NCBI RefSeq assembly: GCF_000372465.1
Contig: NZ_AQUZ01000008.1
Coordinates: 141-64,140 of the forward strand
Direction of reading: 5' to 3'
Source of the DNA: Kribbella catacumbae DSM 19601
GTDB lineage: Bacteria; Actinomycetota; Actinomycetes; Propionibacteriales; Kribbellaceae
Length of the DNA: 64,000 nt
Shown: one piece after another, positions 51,127 through 63,900 of the stretch
Layout: each line of letters begins with the position of its first letter
How positions within the stretch are numbered: position 1 is the first letter of the stretch
Translations under genes and position numbers: made by a program
The notes under the pieces: model-generated
What the model was told of the DNA's origin: nothing
The model's database searches: none
Seen by the model: the letters and a program-made list of their open reading frames with translations, nothing else

Positions 51127-51170
51127 CACGCTCCGGACCGTACGACGCGGCCCGATCTGGCCACGGGTTC

Positions 51171-51186
51171 TGACCCCTTTGGGTCA
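51171..51186. promoter_or_regulatory. TGACCC-N4-GGGTCA palindrome between mycP and the giant-gene operon
   Basis: TGACCCCTTTGGGTCA has perfect 6-bp arms, 54 bp before the YbaB-like start and 45 bp before the mycosin start. Candidate operator for the divergent pair; a TGGCCAC element lies 7 bp to its left. Confidence 0.45.
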
Positions 51187-51239
51187 CAACCTGACCGCGA
51201 TGCCTCCCACCCTCGAAGCTAGTGACAGGAGGTATCGCC

Positions 51240-51566
51240 ATGGATCTGTCGCATCTCAAGCTTGGCCAGGAACTGTCAGCGCTCGGCCTGGAGAAGGAAC
51301 TCGAGCGGTTCACGTCGGCGAGCAGCAAACTCGACAGCGCTCTCGACGCGATCACGGCGACAGCGGTCTCGGCCGACCGGCTGATCAAGGTCACCGTGAC
51401 CGGCCGGGGTGAGCTGCGCGGGCTGGAATTCGATCCCGGCATCTACCGCGAGCAGGACGTGCAGGCGCTGGCCGCCTCGATCCTGGCCACCGTCTCCCAG
51501 GCGAACGCCGCCGCGGCCGCCAAAGCCGCGACCGCCTACCGCGAGTTCGAGGAGCAGGTTTCGTGA
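51240..51566 (+). CDS. YbaB/EbfC-family protein (EspL-like)
   Basis: A 108-residue protein of the YbaB DNA-binding-like fold: an N-terminal helix, strands around I-K-V-T-V-T-G-R-G-E-L-R-G-L-E-F-D-P, then a C-terminal Ala-rich helix. In mycobacterial ESX loci such proteins (EspL type) act as cytosolic chaperones of substrates. AGGAGG precedes the ATG at 51240. It overlaps the next gene by 4 bp (GTGA) and starts the operon for the giant protein, so it is a good candidate for a helper of that substrate. Confidence 0.8.
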   Translation: MDLSHLKLGQELSALGLEKELERFTSASSKLDSALDAITATAVSADRLIKVTVTGRGELRGLEFDPGIYREQDVQALAASILATVSQANAAAAAKAATAYREFEEQVS

Positions 51567-51931
51567 CCCAGGTCAACCTGCTCGCCGTGTATCGGTTGGC
51601 CGAGAGCCTCCGACTGCTCGGTCTGGAGGGCGGCGACTGGCTGACCACCTCGCTGGACAACCTCCGCCAGTCCGGCATCGCCGAGGCCTGCGGCAGCGAC
51701 GAGATGGGCGTCCAGATCTCCGAGGGCTACAACCTGCTGGCGGACGGGCTGGCCGACGCCGGGGCGACGCTCGAAACGAGCCTGGTCAACATCGGCGACG
51801 GGGTCTCGGGCGGCGCTAACCTGCTCCGGCAGACCGACGGCCACAACGCCGAAGCGGTCAAGGCCGCGGACCTCGGCCTCCGGGCCGACGGCACCATCCT
51901 GCCGGCAACCCCAGGCGAGACGGGCAGCTGA
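51563..51931 (+). CDS. EspC/WXG100-like small helical protein
   Basis: 122 residues, all-helical: N-terminal helix (L-A-V-Y-R-L-A-E-S-L-R-L-L), then G-V-Q-I-S-E-G-Y-N-L-L-A-D-G-L and a C-terminal G-A-N-L-L-R-Q-T-D-G-H-N-A-E-A-V, the layout of EspC-type T7SS proteins. No Sec signal. The GTG at 51563 overlaps the preceding stop, and its own stop abuts the GTG of the giant gene. It is probably a dimer partner or escort for the N-terminal WxG domain of the giant protein. Confidence 0.7.
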   Translation: MTQVNLLAVYRLAESLRLLGLEGGDWLTTSLDNLRQSGIAEACGSDEMGVQISEGYNLLADGLADAGATLETSLVNIGDGVSGGANLLRQTDGHNAEAVKAADLGLRADGTILPATPGETGS

Positions 51932-54900
51932 GTGGGCTGGCCTCGGCCGATCGTCGAGTTCTTCGGTGCCATTGTCGGTGTCGATCCCGACCACTACCCA
52001 AAAGGTGACGAGGACGCGCTGCGCCGGGCCGCCGATCAGTACGACGCGATCGCGGCACACCTGGTCGATCAGCTCGGCCAGACTGCACTGCAGACTGCGA
52101 GATCTCTCGAGGCGGAGTGGAACGGCGAGGGCGGCCGGGCGCTCGCAGGCCAGCTCACCAACTATGTGAATAGCAAGGACTTCGGCGGGATCATGGCGAT
52201 CGCCGTGAACGCCAGGGACCTCGCTCAGTACCTGCGCGACCAGGCCGACACCATCGCCCGCACCAAGATGATGATCTGGGCGCAGGTCATCATCGGCGTC
52301 GCGATGTACGCAATTCCGGGCGGTAAGCTGATCTCTTTGGCTTTCAGAAACACGTTGAGAAAGTTGCTCAGGGACTTCATCACGAATCGATCCAAGAAAG
52401 CCATCACCGAGGGTGCCGCCCGCGCAGCCGCCAACAAGGCGAAGGTCGGGACCGGCGCGAAGATCAAGGCGATCCCGCCCGGGCCCCTTCGCAATATCCT
52501 TGTAGGCGGTGGTGGGGCAGTTCTGTTCGGGCTCGGCCCCAACACAGCGGCCCAGATCTACGGCCTCACCACAGGTCAGGACGGCCGGGGAGAGATCGTT
52601 GCCGGCGGCAAGTACCAGCATGAGGAAGGCTGGAACGGGGAGGAGACCTGGACTTACACGAAGATCACGGCCTGGGCATTGCCGATCGCAATCGTGGCCG
52701 GAGCAGGGGTGGCAAAGATGGGCCAGGCCGCGGTCAGCAAAGTCGGGTTCTTGAATACCGAGGCCTGGAGCTGGGCCGGCCGACGGGTCATGGGCGCGAC
52801 GGCAATGGCAGCCAGCATGCCGGCCGCCAACTTGATCGTCACTGGCCAAAGGCCAACCGGGGAAGACTTCTGGCGAGCTGCCGTGATGGGTGCCGCCATG
52901 CCCACCCACCCCTTCGGATCACCTGCCGAACGGCCGAGCCATCCCGACGCGACGCCGGTGGAGCTCATGAAGCTCCCGGAATCGAGAGCGATCGAAGGTA
53001 TGGGAGATCGGCCACCGCCGGACGGACCTAACCCACCCGAACTGGTCGTGAAGCCCGAGGCCGTGGCCGATCACGCCGCTACTGCCGACGGCACCAAAAC
53101 CGCGCCTGCAGCCGAGGTCAGGGCAGAGAAACCAGCCGCTGAGCAGGTTAGCCAGCAGGATGCGGCGGTCGGCGTACAGGGCGCCCTACCACCTTCTGCT
53201 GTGGCAGCGGTAGCGGCGGACGTGTCTGCGCGCCCGCAGAGCAGGACCGCTAACTCGACGGGAGAGGGCACGACCTCGCCCCCGCCGAAGCCTCCTTCCG
53301 CCAGTGTTCCCGGCGATGGTCCGGGCAAGCTGCCCCCGACCAATCCGGAGGTGACCACGAAAGGCCCAGCGAACACCCGCCCGGAAGCAACCACCGGCCA
53401 GACCGGCAAGGCAGATCCGGTGGCCGACCCCGTCGGCAAAGCAGCGCCAGCCGAGCAGTCCGGACCACGCGTCCCTGGGACGGAGGGGCAGCGCGTCCCT
53501 GAGACGGAGGGGCAGCGCGTCCCCGTATCGGAGGGGCAGCGCGTCCCTGGGACGGAGGGGCGCGTCCCTGAATCGGAGGGGCAGCGCGTCCCTGAAACGG
53601 AAGGAAAGGGAGCGCTCGCCGAGGGGGAGCAGGCCTCTCCGCCGGGCGCCGCGAAGGACGCCGGTCGCAGCGCCGAGGATATCGGCCGTCCACCGTCGGA
53701 CGGCGGTCCCGACGGTGGGCGGCCCGGCGGCCCGCGCGATGGCACCACAGCTGCGCCCACCGACCCGACCACCCACATCGGCGGGTCCGGAACCGGCCGG
53801 TTTGCCTACCAGCCGGAGCACGTGACCATGGCTGAGGCGACCTCACGGTTCGCCGAGGCTACGACAAAACACGATGATCTCGTGAAAGAGAGGCGGGCGG
53901 AAGAGAGGCGGGCTGAAGAGAGGCTTGCGGAAGTCGAGGCCGGGGAGCAAGGTGTCGCCGGCAAGTCCGGCAAGGACTCACTGTTGGTGCACAGCATGAC
54001 GGTGGAGCGCCTGGCGAAAGAGACGCTCGCCAGCGAGAAGGCGCTCCTGGATGTTGTCACTACCCGGAAGGCGCCGCCGACCGAGCAGGCCCGGCTCGAG
54101 GCGCGCCAAGCGACTGAAGACCTCGCAGCGGCCCAGAAGACATTCCGCGAGCAGGAGGTGGCACGCGACAAGGCGAATAAAAACCTCACCAAGGCGCGCA
54201 ACCAAGAAACCGCTCGCGAGATCGCCGCCGCAGTGGCTGCAAAGCGCGCCGAACAGTCTGCCGCAGGGCGGGCCGATGGCGAGCCCGCAGCACGGGTCGC
54301 CAAGCGGCGGGAGTCGGCTGAACAGGCAGCCGAGGGAGCCCGCGACCTGACCAAAACCAGGAAAAACGAGTTCGACCAAGCAAGCCAGCGGCTCAAGGAA
54401 GCGAGCACCTCGCGAGATGAGGCCGTAGCAGCTGACAAAAGCGCGCAAGACAACGCCACGGCAGCCCGCAAGGCAGATGAGCGTGAGCAGAATGCCTGGC
54501 ACAAGGCGGAGTCGGCGCGGCTGGTGCGGCTGGCCGCGGAAACCAACCGCGTGCGTGCGGCCCTCACCCCCGACCAGGCTCAACGGCTGTATCAGGATAA
54601 GTATCGGCTGGAGGGCTGGGAGCACCTGAATGCGGAGGAGAACCGGTTCCTCGCCCTCTTCGAGAGTATCGAGCGCACTGGGAAAGGGGACGGGAAGGGC
54701 ATCACGCTGCGGGTGTCGCAGGTCGAAGCCAGCCTCGTGGTGCGAGCCAAAATGATGGCGGACATGTACACCGGAGAAGGAAAGACACTCCTTGCCGCGC
54801 TCGCACTCGGGATGGCCGCGCCAGACGGTCCGGTCCATTTCATCACGTCGGCACCCCACCTCGCCGCCGAGAACCACCTCCTGTTCCGGAAGCTTCTCGA

Positions 54901-57900
54901 ACCACTCGGCGTTGACGTCCGGATGGTGAATGTGAACCGGCCGGAGCCTCCACCGACCCGGACGACTGTCTATGTGGGCGATGCGGCCGCCTTCGGCCAC
55001 AGTATGGGCGCCAACCACCGGGTCCCGGGCAAACACGCCATCGTCGACGAGATCGACGCGGTGGTCATCGATCTGTTCAACCAGCTTTACACGCACAGCT
55101 CCGACGGGGGCGGAATCGCCAGTGCCAAAGAGACAGCAGCGGTACGCCTGGTCAAGCGAATCCTGGACGAAGGGTTCGACCCTGCCCATCTCGGGGTGGA
55201 CCCGGCCTTTGCCAAGCGGATCCTCGACGATGGGGCCGAGCTTGCTTTTCGGGGCCTGACCGAGCCTCAGTCGAAGCCCGAGCTCACCCCCGGCGGTAGG
55301 GAGGCGTTCAAGGCACTGGTCGGTGACCGGGTTGGCACGCGCCGCTTCGAGGTACTCGTCAAACGTCTGGAGGCCGATGCTGAGGCCCGCTGGACTTTGG
55401 TGGAGAACCAGCACTACCTGCGCAAGGTGATCGACGGCGTTGAGAAGATCCTCATCATCAGCAAGGACTTCGGGCCGCTGATGGACTCGGTGACCCTGAC
55501 GGAGCAACGTTGGTCCAAGGTGGCGCAGGCACTCGAGGCCAAGCACGGCTTGGAGATCCGTGCAGACCCGAAACACCGTAATGCGATCAGCACTGGTGAA
55601 CTGCTGAAGTCCTATGACCGCGTCAGTGGTATGTCGGGTACTGCGAAGCTGGGCGAGCAGCAGATCCGGGAACTCCTCGGGCCCGACAGGGTCAGCCGGG
55701 TGGTCGAGATCGATCAATTCAACACACCCAAGATGAAGATGAAGCCCGACACGGTTGTCGACACCTGGGCCGAGAAGTGGGATGCGGTGATCGATGAGGT
55801 CATCGCCGATATGGCGAAGGACGGAGACCCGAGCACCGGCAGACCAAACATGATCGGCACCGACCACGAGGGCGAAATCGCCTACGTCAACGAGCGCCTG
55901 GTGGACCGGATCCGAGAACGGGGGTATGAGGGCAAGATCCAGATCCAGATCCTCAACTCCAGCAAGCAGGCGGATTTCATGATTGCGGGCACCTACGCCG
56001 ATTCGATGACGAAGTTCTTCGTGGACGCCGGCCAGCCGGGCATGGTCACCATTGGGGGCAGGGTGCTGGGGCGTGGGGTCGACCCCAACCCCGCAGCGGC
56101 CACCTTCAAGGGCCACCAAGTAGCGGCGCCGGGTGCCCGGGTCTTCACAATCCCCGAGCTGCGCGGCCAGCCGAAGCAGAACATTGAGGCGGCCGAAGGC
56201 GGAATCGCGATGCGAGTCGGCTACCGTGACGAGGGATCGCCCCGGGGCACGATCCAGGCGGTCAACCGGGTCGGTCGCCAGGGAGCGCCCGGCGAGGCCG
56301 GCGTCTACGTCTCAAAACAAGACGCACTGTTCCTGAACCACAAGGATGCGCCGCCAATAGCCGCCGCCTACCAGAAGCAGGCTGCCAGCCGCGACTCCGC
56401 ACAGCGGATCTACACCGAGGCTGCAATCGCCCACGCGCAGGCCGTCGCTGCCCAGGCGAGCGCGAGCGCGCCAATAGCCACCGCCGCAGTCGCAGCCGAC
56501 GTGCGGAGCGCCGAGCAGACCATGCACCAGACCGGTGAGGCTCTCCGCCGAGCGCACGACAACCTGCGCAGGGCTGAGGAGAATCTCCAGTTCGGAGCGC
56601 ACTGGGACTACCAGGAACGGCTCTCGAATCTGCAACCAGCGTCCCAGAACGACAGCGTCGGGCAGCCCGATGACCAGGGCAAGCGGACCGAGTCTCCTGG
56701 GCAAGTGACTCACACCGTTGTACCGCAGCGGGACCCGGCCGAGTCGAACCGGCCGCGTTACCGCTACGGACCGCCTGACCTTGATGGTGACAGCTGGATG
56801 AGGCCGGGCGGGGCCGCTGACAAGCTGGAGCTCCTACGCCGTACCGCGGAGGGTCACCCGCACGGTGTCACGGCCGGCGATCCGGGCGGGCAAGCCGCCC
56901 CGGCCAACGCTGCGCAGCCATCGGGCCGTGGCGTTCTGGGCGAACGCATGCCGCTTCTCGATGAGGGGAGATTGCGCGACGCGGGGATCACCCGGATCGA
57001 CGCCATCTCGCCTGCGCCGGATAACCACGTTCGACGCTACGTGGTCACCTTGGGCGATCGTGGCTCGTTCGTGCTCACCACGGTGCGGGACGGGTTCTTC
57101 GCTCCCGGTACCGCGGAGCTGAACGACGCGTTCGGCGAGTTCCGCGACGTCGAGATCAAGTTCGCAGACTCCGCGGAGACGATTCATACCCGCTTCACCG
57201 ACCACGTAGTACAGGCTGCGGAGCAGTTCGGGCAGCGGAAACCCGAGCAGGGCGCCGATCAGCGCGCCGGGGCCGTCGACGCGGCATACACCGCGCTGAA
57301 GACCGTCGACCTCGGCAGCTACGACCGCGATGCCCTCCGCGCCCGGCCCGAGCCGCCGCCTGCCACTACGCCGGCCGTGCGGCCGAGCCGGAACCCGAAC
57401 CGCGAGAAGCTCTTTCCGCGGGCCGAGATGCCGGCCGATCCGGACACCCAGCCGACGCCGGCGGATACTGCCGATCCGACCGCTCTGTCTCCACTGGGAC
57501 AAGCCATCACGGCGGACCCGTACCAGAACCTGCTGCTGGGGAGCCCGAATGATCGGGCGCTCGCCGAGCTGATCGATCGGGACTTGGGGCGAAGCACCCA
57601 AGGTCTGGCCGTGAAACGGATCCGGATCACGGCCGCGGAGGAGCAGCACTTCCTGGTCGGGGGCAGAAGAGTGTCGCCGCATCAGCTCGCGGCGTTGAGC
57701 GGGTTGTGGCCCGACTGGGTGAACGTGCTGGACGTCGATCGGCCGAGCACTGCGGCTACGGAGTTGGCGCAGAGATTCGCGAACATCGCGCAGTTGGACA
57801 TTGTCGTCCGCACAACGGACGAGACCTCGCCTTGGCAGGTGGTGATGGCCGTCGAGGATTCCACGTTGCAGCACGAGGGCCAGATCGGGATCGAGGGCGG

Positions 57901-60900
57901 CAAGGTCATCCTGAGAACCGGCACGACGGCGCGGCAGATCGAACTGACCGAGCAGCATCTGGGCACGCTCCTCGGCTTCGGCGGTTCGAAGGCGGCCTTC
58001 GCGCTCTATGACAAGGTCGTTCTCGTCGCCCTGCCGAACGCGGAAGCGGCGCTGGACGAGCAGATCGGCTGGACGAACCGCTTGTACGAAATGCCTGGCG
58101 GGCGGGAGGTCATCGCGCCGATCCATGGCAGGACCACACTGTTCGGCAGCCCGGCCTTCGTGGCCGATCGTTATCAGGCCATCAGCCGGGACATCTGGGG
58201 GCCCGATCAGGACTCGCCGGTTAGCCGTCAGGGTCTCCCGACGAGGGCCAGCCTGGACAGTCTGATAGCCTTCCGGGCGTTCTGCGCCGAGAACCGCGTG
58301 CTACCTCTCGATCTGCAGTTCGGAATCGACCGGGCCGGACGATTCGTTGCCTATGACATCAACGGCATTCGCAGGCTGGATGGTCTGGCAAACACCGGGT
58401 TCGAAGTCCTCGACGCCTGGATCGCTTGGGCCCGCAACGGCGTCGCTGCCGCGACCGAGCCGCAGCGGCCTCACTCTTCACCAGCAGGCCTTCCGGTGGC
58501 AGAGGTCGAGCGCTTGGCGGCGGACGTGCGGGCGAAGCTGCGGGTGTCGGAGTCGGTCGAGATCCGGGTAGTGCCGGACATAGCAGCCTTACAGTCGGCC
58601 GGGCTCGCGCCGGGGCATCCGGTTGCTGGCCTCTACCGCAACGAGAACGGCCGCCATGTGGTGTATCTGGTGGCCGAACACCTCGACAGTCGGCAGCAGG
58701 TCGACACGACCATCCACCACGAACTGCAGCATGGCGGGCTCCGCGTGCTGCCGCGGGCGGACCACGACAGGGTGCTGGCCTGGTTGGTCGATCGGTACGA
58801 CGATGCCCGGATCGCGCCGTTCTTCGGCGAACTGACCGCCGTCCAACGGTCGTTTCTCGACGGCGGCCGAGCCGGGGCCACTCTCTCTCCCGAGGAGCTG
58901 GCACAGGTCCGCGAGTTGGCCGAACACGCCTACATCGAATTCGCGCTGACCGTACCGCCAGCCGGGCCGGTGCGGACCTTATGGCATGGGTTCCTGTCGA
59001 ACGTCCTGGGTCCCGCGCTCTGGAGGACACGAGTCTGGCCCAGCACGGTCGGCCTGGCTATGCTCCACGACACTGCCCGTCGGATCGCGGTCGCCATGCG
59101 ATCCGGCCAGGCGCCACGGCAGGGCGCCGATGCCGATCCCCACTACCGCGCCGCCGGTCCGTCGAGAGGTGGCGCGCCAGCGAACCGGCCCGGGCCGACC
59201 GGTGGGGTCGCACAGCGTATGCAACGGTTCATCGACGGGTTGGCGTCCCTGCCGAACCTTGGCGGCTCGGTCTACACCGCGCTGCCCGGAGCGGTTTCCG
59301 CCGGAGCACTGGCTGGGAGCGGTCAGGTGGGGTTGGCCGCCGCAGTCCTCGGCGGTACTGCGATCGCCTTGCCGGCCCGCGCCCTGATCAACCGGTACGC
59401 CGACGCTGCCGACCGGCGCGCGAAGACCGGCTGGGCCGATCACCGGCGCGTGGTGGAGGACCGCGCCACCGTCTGGCGACGAGTGAACAGTGGACAGCAA
59501 GCAGGCCGACCGACTCCGCCGGGGGCACCGCTCGCAGCGGACCAGGCGGTCCAACCGCGGGCGCCGCTCGCGCTGGCTCAGCTCACCGCGCCGCGGTCGG
59601 TCGCGGCGTGGTGGACCTTTCCGTTGCGCAACGCAGTACCGGTTGCCGCGGGCACCATGGCCTTGGCCATCGTGGCGCCACCGGCTGTCGTCGGGGTTGC
59701 GATCGGGCTTGGAGCGGCGGTCGTCGGCAGTGCGCAGTACGGGCTGCATCTTCGGCGGGCGAGGCTGGACGACGTGCGTCGCGCCGGCGACTACGCGGAG
59801 CGCAGCGCGCGGCAACTGATCGCCAGCGGCACACCGGCGTCTCGCGTACTGCCGACCGGTACTCCGCTGGCGGCCTTCCTGGAGACCGCCTATCGCGACC
59901 TCGACGAGCAACTCGCCGTCATCCTCGAGGACGGGAATCGTCGCGCGGAACTGGACCAGTTGCTGGAAGAGCTGACCAGACTCGACGGCGAAAGTGTCCG
60001 GTTGCAGGGACTGCTCGACGGCGGCGCTCAAGACATCGCGCCGCTGGCCGGGTCGCTGGTCGCGATCTCGGCGGCGCTGTCGCAATACGCCGCGGCGCTG
60101 GAGCGGCACGGGCTGGATCCGCATGCGCGGCTGAGTGGGCCGAATGGCACCCTGGTCAGCGATTCCGTCCTGCACCACGATCCACTGCATGCCCGTAACC
60201 TCGCCGACCTGAGTTGGTCGCCGGGGCGCCCCCACAGACCAGGCGTCGACGCCGAGAATGCCGCACTCGTCGCAGCCAAGATCGAACAGGCCACCTCCGG
60301 TCGCTACGGGCAACTGTCCGCAACCCTGATCCGGGGGAAGGCCGAGACAGGCCGGCGCCTGGTCGAAATCGCCGCCGAGCTGGTCTATGACCTGGAACAA
60401 CGTCGCACACCGTCGTGGATGGCCCGCGACACGATCCACGCGCGGGCGCTGCGGGCGCAGGTGGACTTCTATCGATATCTCGGTGCGGAGCACGACCAAG
60501 CAGCACCAGCTCGCCTGACCTGGCTGGCCCAGTCCGGTCAGCAGTACCGCGCGGCACTGCCTCCTGCGACCATCACGGTTCCGGACACCCACCTACCCGC
60601 TGCCGCAGTACCAGACAACGGGAACGGGCTTCGGAGCAAGCACTTGACCGCCAGGGCGGAGGCGGTTGTCGACGCGGCTCGGGCGCACGGTCCGTCGGCC
60701 GATCTGACTGCCAAGCTCAACGTGCAGCTAAAGCTGCTGGCTCCTGTCATCGAAGGCGTGGCCAAGCGGCTGGAAGCCAAGCGGGCCAGTGTGGAGGCGT
60801 CCAAAGCAGCCATCGTCACAGCGCGCAAGACACTGGCAGACGAGGAGGATGCCAAGGACTCCGGCCGGCATGCGCGTCGGCGTGCTGCGGAGCGGGATGC

Positions 60901-63900
60901 GGCCAAGGCGGCGGTGACCCGCGACCGGCACGCCGCGGTCGCGGCGTCGTACGAGGAAGCGCTTCGGCAGTTGGAGGCAGCCACGGCCGGCTATCTGGCA
61001 CTGCGATCGTTGCCCGCCGGCCTGGAGGCGCGTGCGCGCGAGGCGGCCGGTCACGTCAGCCAGTACCTGGACACGATGGCGAAAATCGCGCCGCCTGACA
61101 TCACCCTGACGACCGGGATGGCTACCGGCCGGCTCCCTTGGCTGACGACCTTGACCAAGCAGATCAACGAAACCTTGGTTGCCCAGGGCATCAAGGAGAC
61201 GTTCACCGCCGACACGTTGCAGAGCCGGCTGCTGGCCGAGTTCGGCCAGTTGGCCGGCCGCGACGGCGCCGTACTGCGGGTCGGCCACGGCGCGGGCGAG
61301 CTGCGGATCAGGTTGCGGACGGCCGGCCTGACCGAGGTGCTCGACCCACCGGCGAAGGCGTCGGAGACGATGATCGGGCAGCTGCCGCAGGGTGGGCGAT
61401 CGCTGTCCATCACCGCTACCACCAAGGTGGGGGCCGAGGGCGGATTCGACGTGGCCAAGTTGCTGGCCCGGGCGTCCGAGGGATCGTGGGTGTGGCAGCT
61501 CGGGAAGTTCCTGATTCTCAAGCTGGGGTGGTCTGTCAGCCGGGTCAGGTCGGTGATCGCGAATGTAATCGAGTACGCGCTGGGCGGCGGTGTCGAGGAC
61601 AACCGTGACGAGTCGGTGCTGTTCGGCGGTTCGGCCGCTTGGGAGTTGGAGGTCCGTACCGACCGCGGCGGCTGGATCGACGCGGGGACGGTCAACACCG
61701 GAGCGGCGCGGGACGAGTCCGAGTTGAAGGTGTACATCGCGCACTCCTACACGGTCCCCGCACCCGAGCAGACCGTGCAGCTTCCGGCCGCGGAGCGGAA
61801 CCCCCAGCTGCCCGAGCATGTGGTCGGAGCGATCTCCGGCCTGGAGGCGATCAGCGACCGGGTCCAGGGCCTGGTCGATGCGAAGCTCGGCACGGTGGTC
61901 CGGGACCAGATCCACAACGCCATCACCTACGAGCTGCCCGGTGAGCTCCGCGAGTCGACCGGCACGGCCCTGATCCGGCCGCTGCTGGTCGACGGCGAGG
62001 TCATCGGTCACCTGGAGCTCAGGTCCGAGGTGCGATCCGCCGAACCGCTCGGCGCCGCCGGCCGGGAACACTGGCAGGAGGCCCTGCGGGTCGGCTTCAG
62101 CGGAGCCTCTGGGAACCAGTCGTTCGGTCGCGGTCGCTCGGCTTCCGTCGACGGTGGGATCGCCGGCCTGGCCGGCCACAACCTCTTCGGGTTCGGGCTC
62201 GACCTCAAACCGCCGACGGTCAGCGCCAGCTACCGGACCGGGCGGTCGGCGTCGCAGAGCGCCGGCGGGGTGGGCATCCACGTCGGCGTCCAGCGGTTCA
62301 CCGGACCGACGCAGGGCTATCACACCTTCATCCACCACGAAGTCAAAGTTGTCCTGCGCGATGAAGTGGTGACGGTGGTGAAGGGGAACAGTGAGGCGCT
62401 GCTCCGCTTCAAGGCCAACGAAGCGTATCGCCACGGGCTCGCAGTGGACCCGAAAGTCCTGCGAAAGGACGAGAACGGCGAGCCACTGCTGGTCGACGGC
62501 CGGCAGTCCATCGACGGCGATCCGTCGCCCAAGGCAATCGTCCCCGGCCGTCGGCTGGAGTTTCCGGACTGGGCAAAGGAGCTCGGGGGAGCAGGGCCGT
62601 GGGCGGTCCAGGCCTTCACCGGCGGTGACGAGGCCCTGCGGGACGTGATGAGGTATCTGAGCCAGCAGGGCTACCTGCCGCGGCTCGACGTCGACGACGT
62701 ACCGGATCTGTCCCGGCCGGCCGGGACAGATCCGGTGGAATGGCGGGGGCAGCTCGCCAACCTGACCGAGCTCCGGGCGCAGTTCAGCGCCCTGCGGCTG
62801 GAGACCGGGTACGACATCGCGGCCCAGACCGGCCTGGAGTTCACGGTGGTCCGGACTCGGCTCGGCCACGCGGCGGAGAGCCGGACCCTGCGGATCGACG
62901 TCGCGCGGGACTTCGGCAAGGCTGGTCGGCCGAAGGTGACGACCAGCGAGTCGGTGGTGATCCTCAGCATCGGGTCGAACACGGCCGGCCGGTCGGGAGG
63001 AGGATCGACATCGGTCGGGCTGGCCGCCAGAGTCGCGGCACAGCTCGGGAGCCCGTCGGGCTTCGGGAAGGCCGGATTCGCTCGCGACTGGTCGCTCCGG
63101 GGCCGCTCGGCCGGCTGGTCCAGCGGCGGCACGGCCAACCAGGTGACCTTGGTGGAAAGCACTTCACCCGTAGCGGTGTTCCACGTTCCGCACACGCTCA
63201 CCGTGACCGAGGTGGAGAGTGGGCACGAAGTCCACCATGGCGCCCAGGGCTTCGGCGCACGCGTCTCGATGGACAGCGACCTCCTCCCGTCCGACGAGAC
63301 GCCGGCCGGTACGCCGTCCGTGGCAATCAAGGGCGAGGTGAAGTCGAACATTCTCGATCGGGGGATCCTGCTCGGGCTGAGTGCCGGCGACCTGCAGAAG
63401 GAGTTGCCGGCGGCAATCAGTGCTGATCCGATCGCGCGCCGGCATGTCGCGACCTTCCTGAATCCGCGGAACCTGATCGCGCATCCGGAGTGGACGCAGA
63501 CGGCGTACCGGACCCGGACCGTGGTCCGTGGCGGAGTGGTGCCCCGGGTGGCCGGCGTTTCGGTGACAGGCGAGATCCACGATGCGAAGTTCGTCGCCGT
63601 CACCGACGGAGTGGGCGGTGACATCAACTTCGCTATGGGCAGTCACGGCTCGGACCGCGGGACGAACTCGGGCAGTGGGCTAAGTGGTTCTCTGGGCGGT
63701 GGGGCGGGGGGCCGGGCGGGCGAGCTTGGTGGCAGCAGGTCGAGCAACGTGTCGCAATCCCGCGGCAGCCTGCAGATCTGGGGTGACGAACGGCTGACGA
63801 TCGAGGTCGGCCGGCAGTACGTCTTCCAGGCCGCGGTGGACTTCCAGCTCGCGGTCACCGACGGCCCGGTGCTGGGCAATCTGGCGACCAGGATCGCGGC

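Noticed and set aside
53806-56184. Long minus-strand open frames opposite the giant gene, one of 713 codons
   Set aside because: Antisense shadows caused by high GC; the plus-strand frame carries the recognisable WxG, SecA-like and HExxH motifs.
58426-60198. A 590-codon plus-strand frame overlapping the giant gene
   Set aside because: Arg/Gly/Ser-rich with no motifs and in a different frame from the continuous giant reading frame; treated as a shadow.
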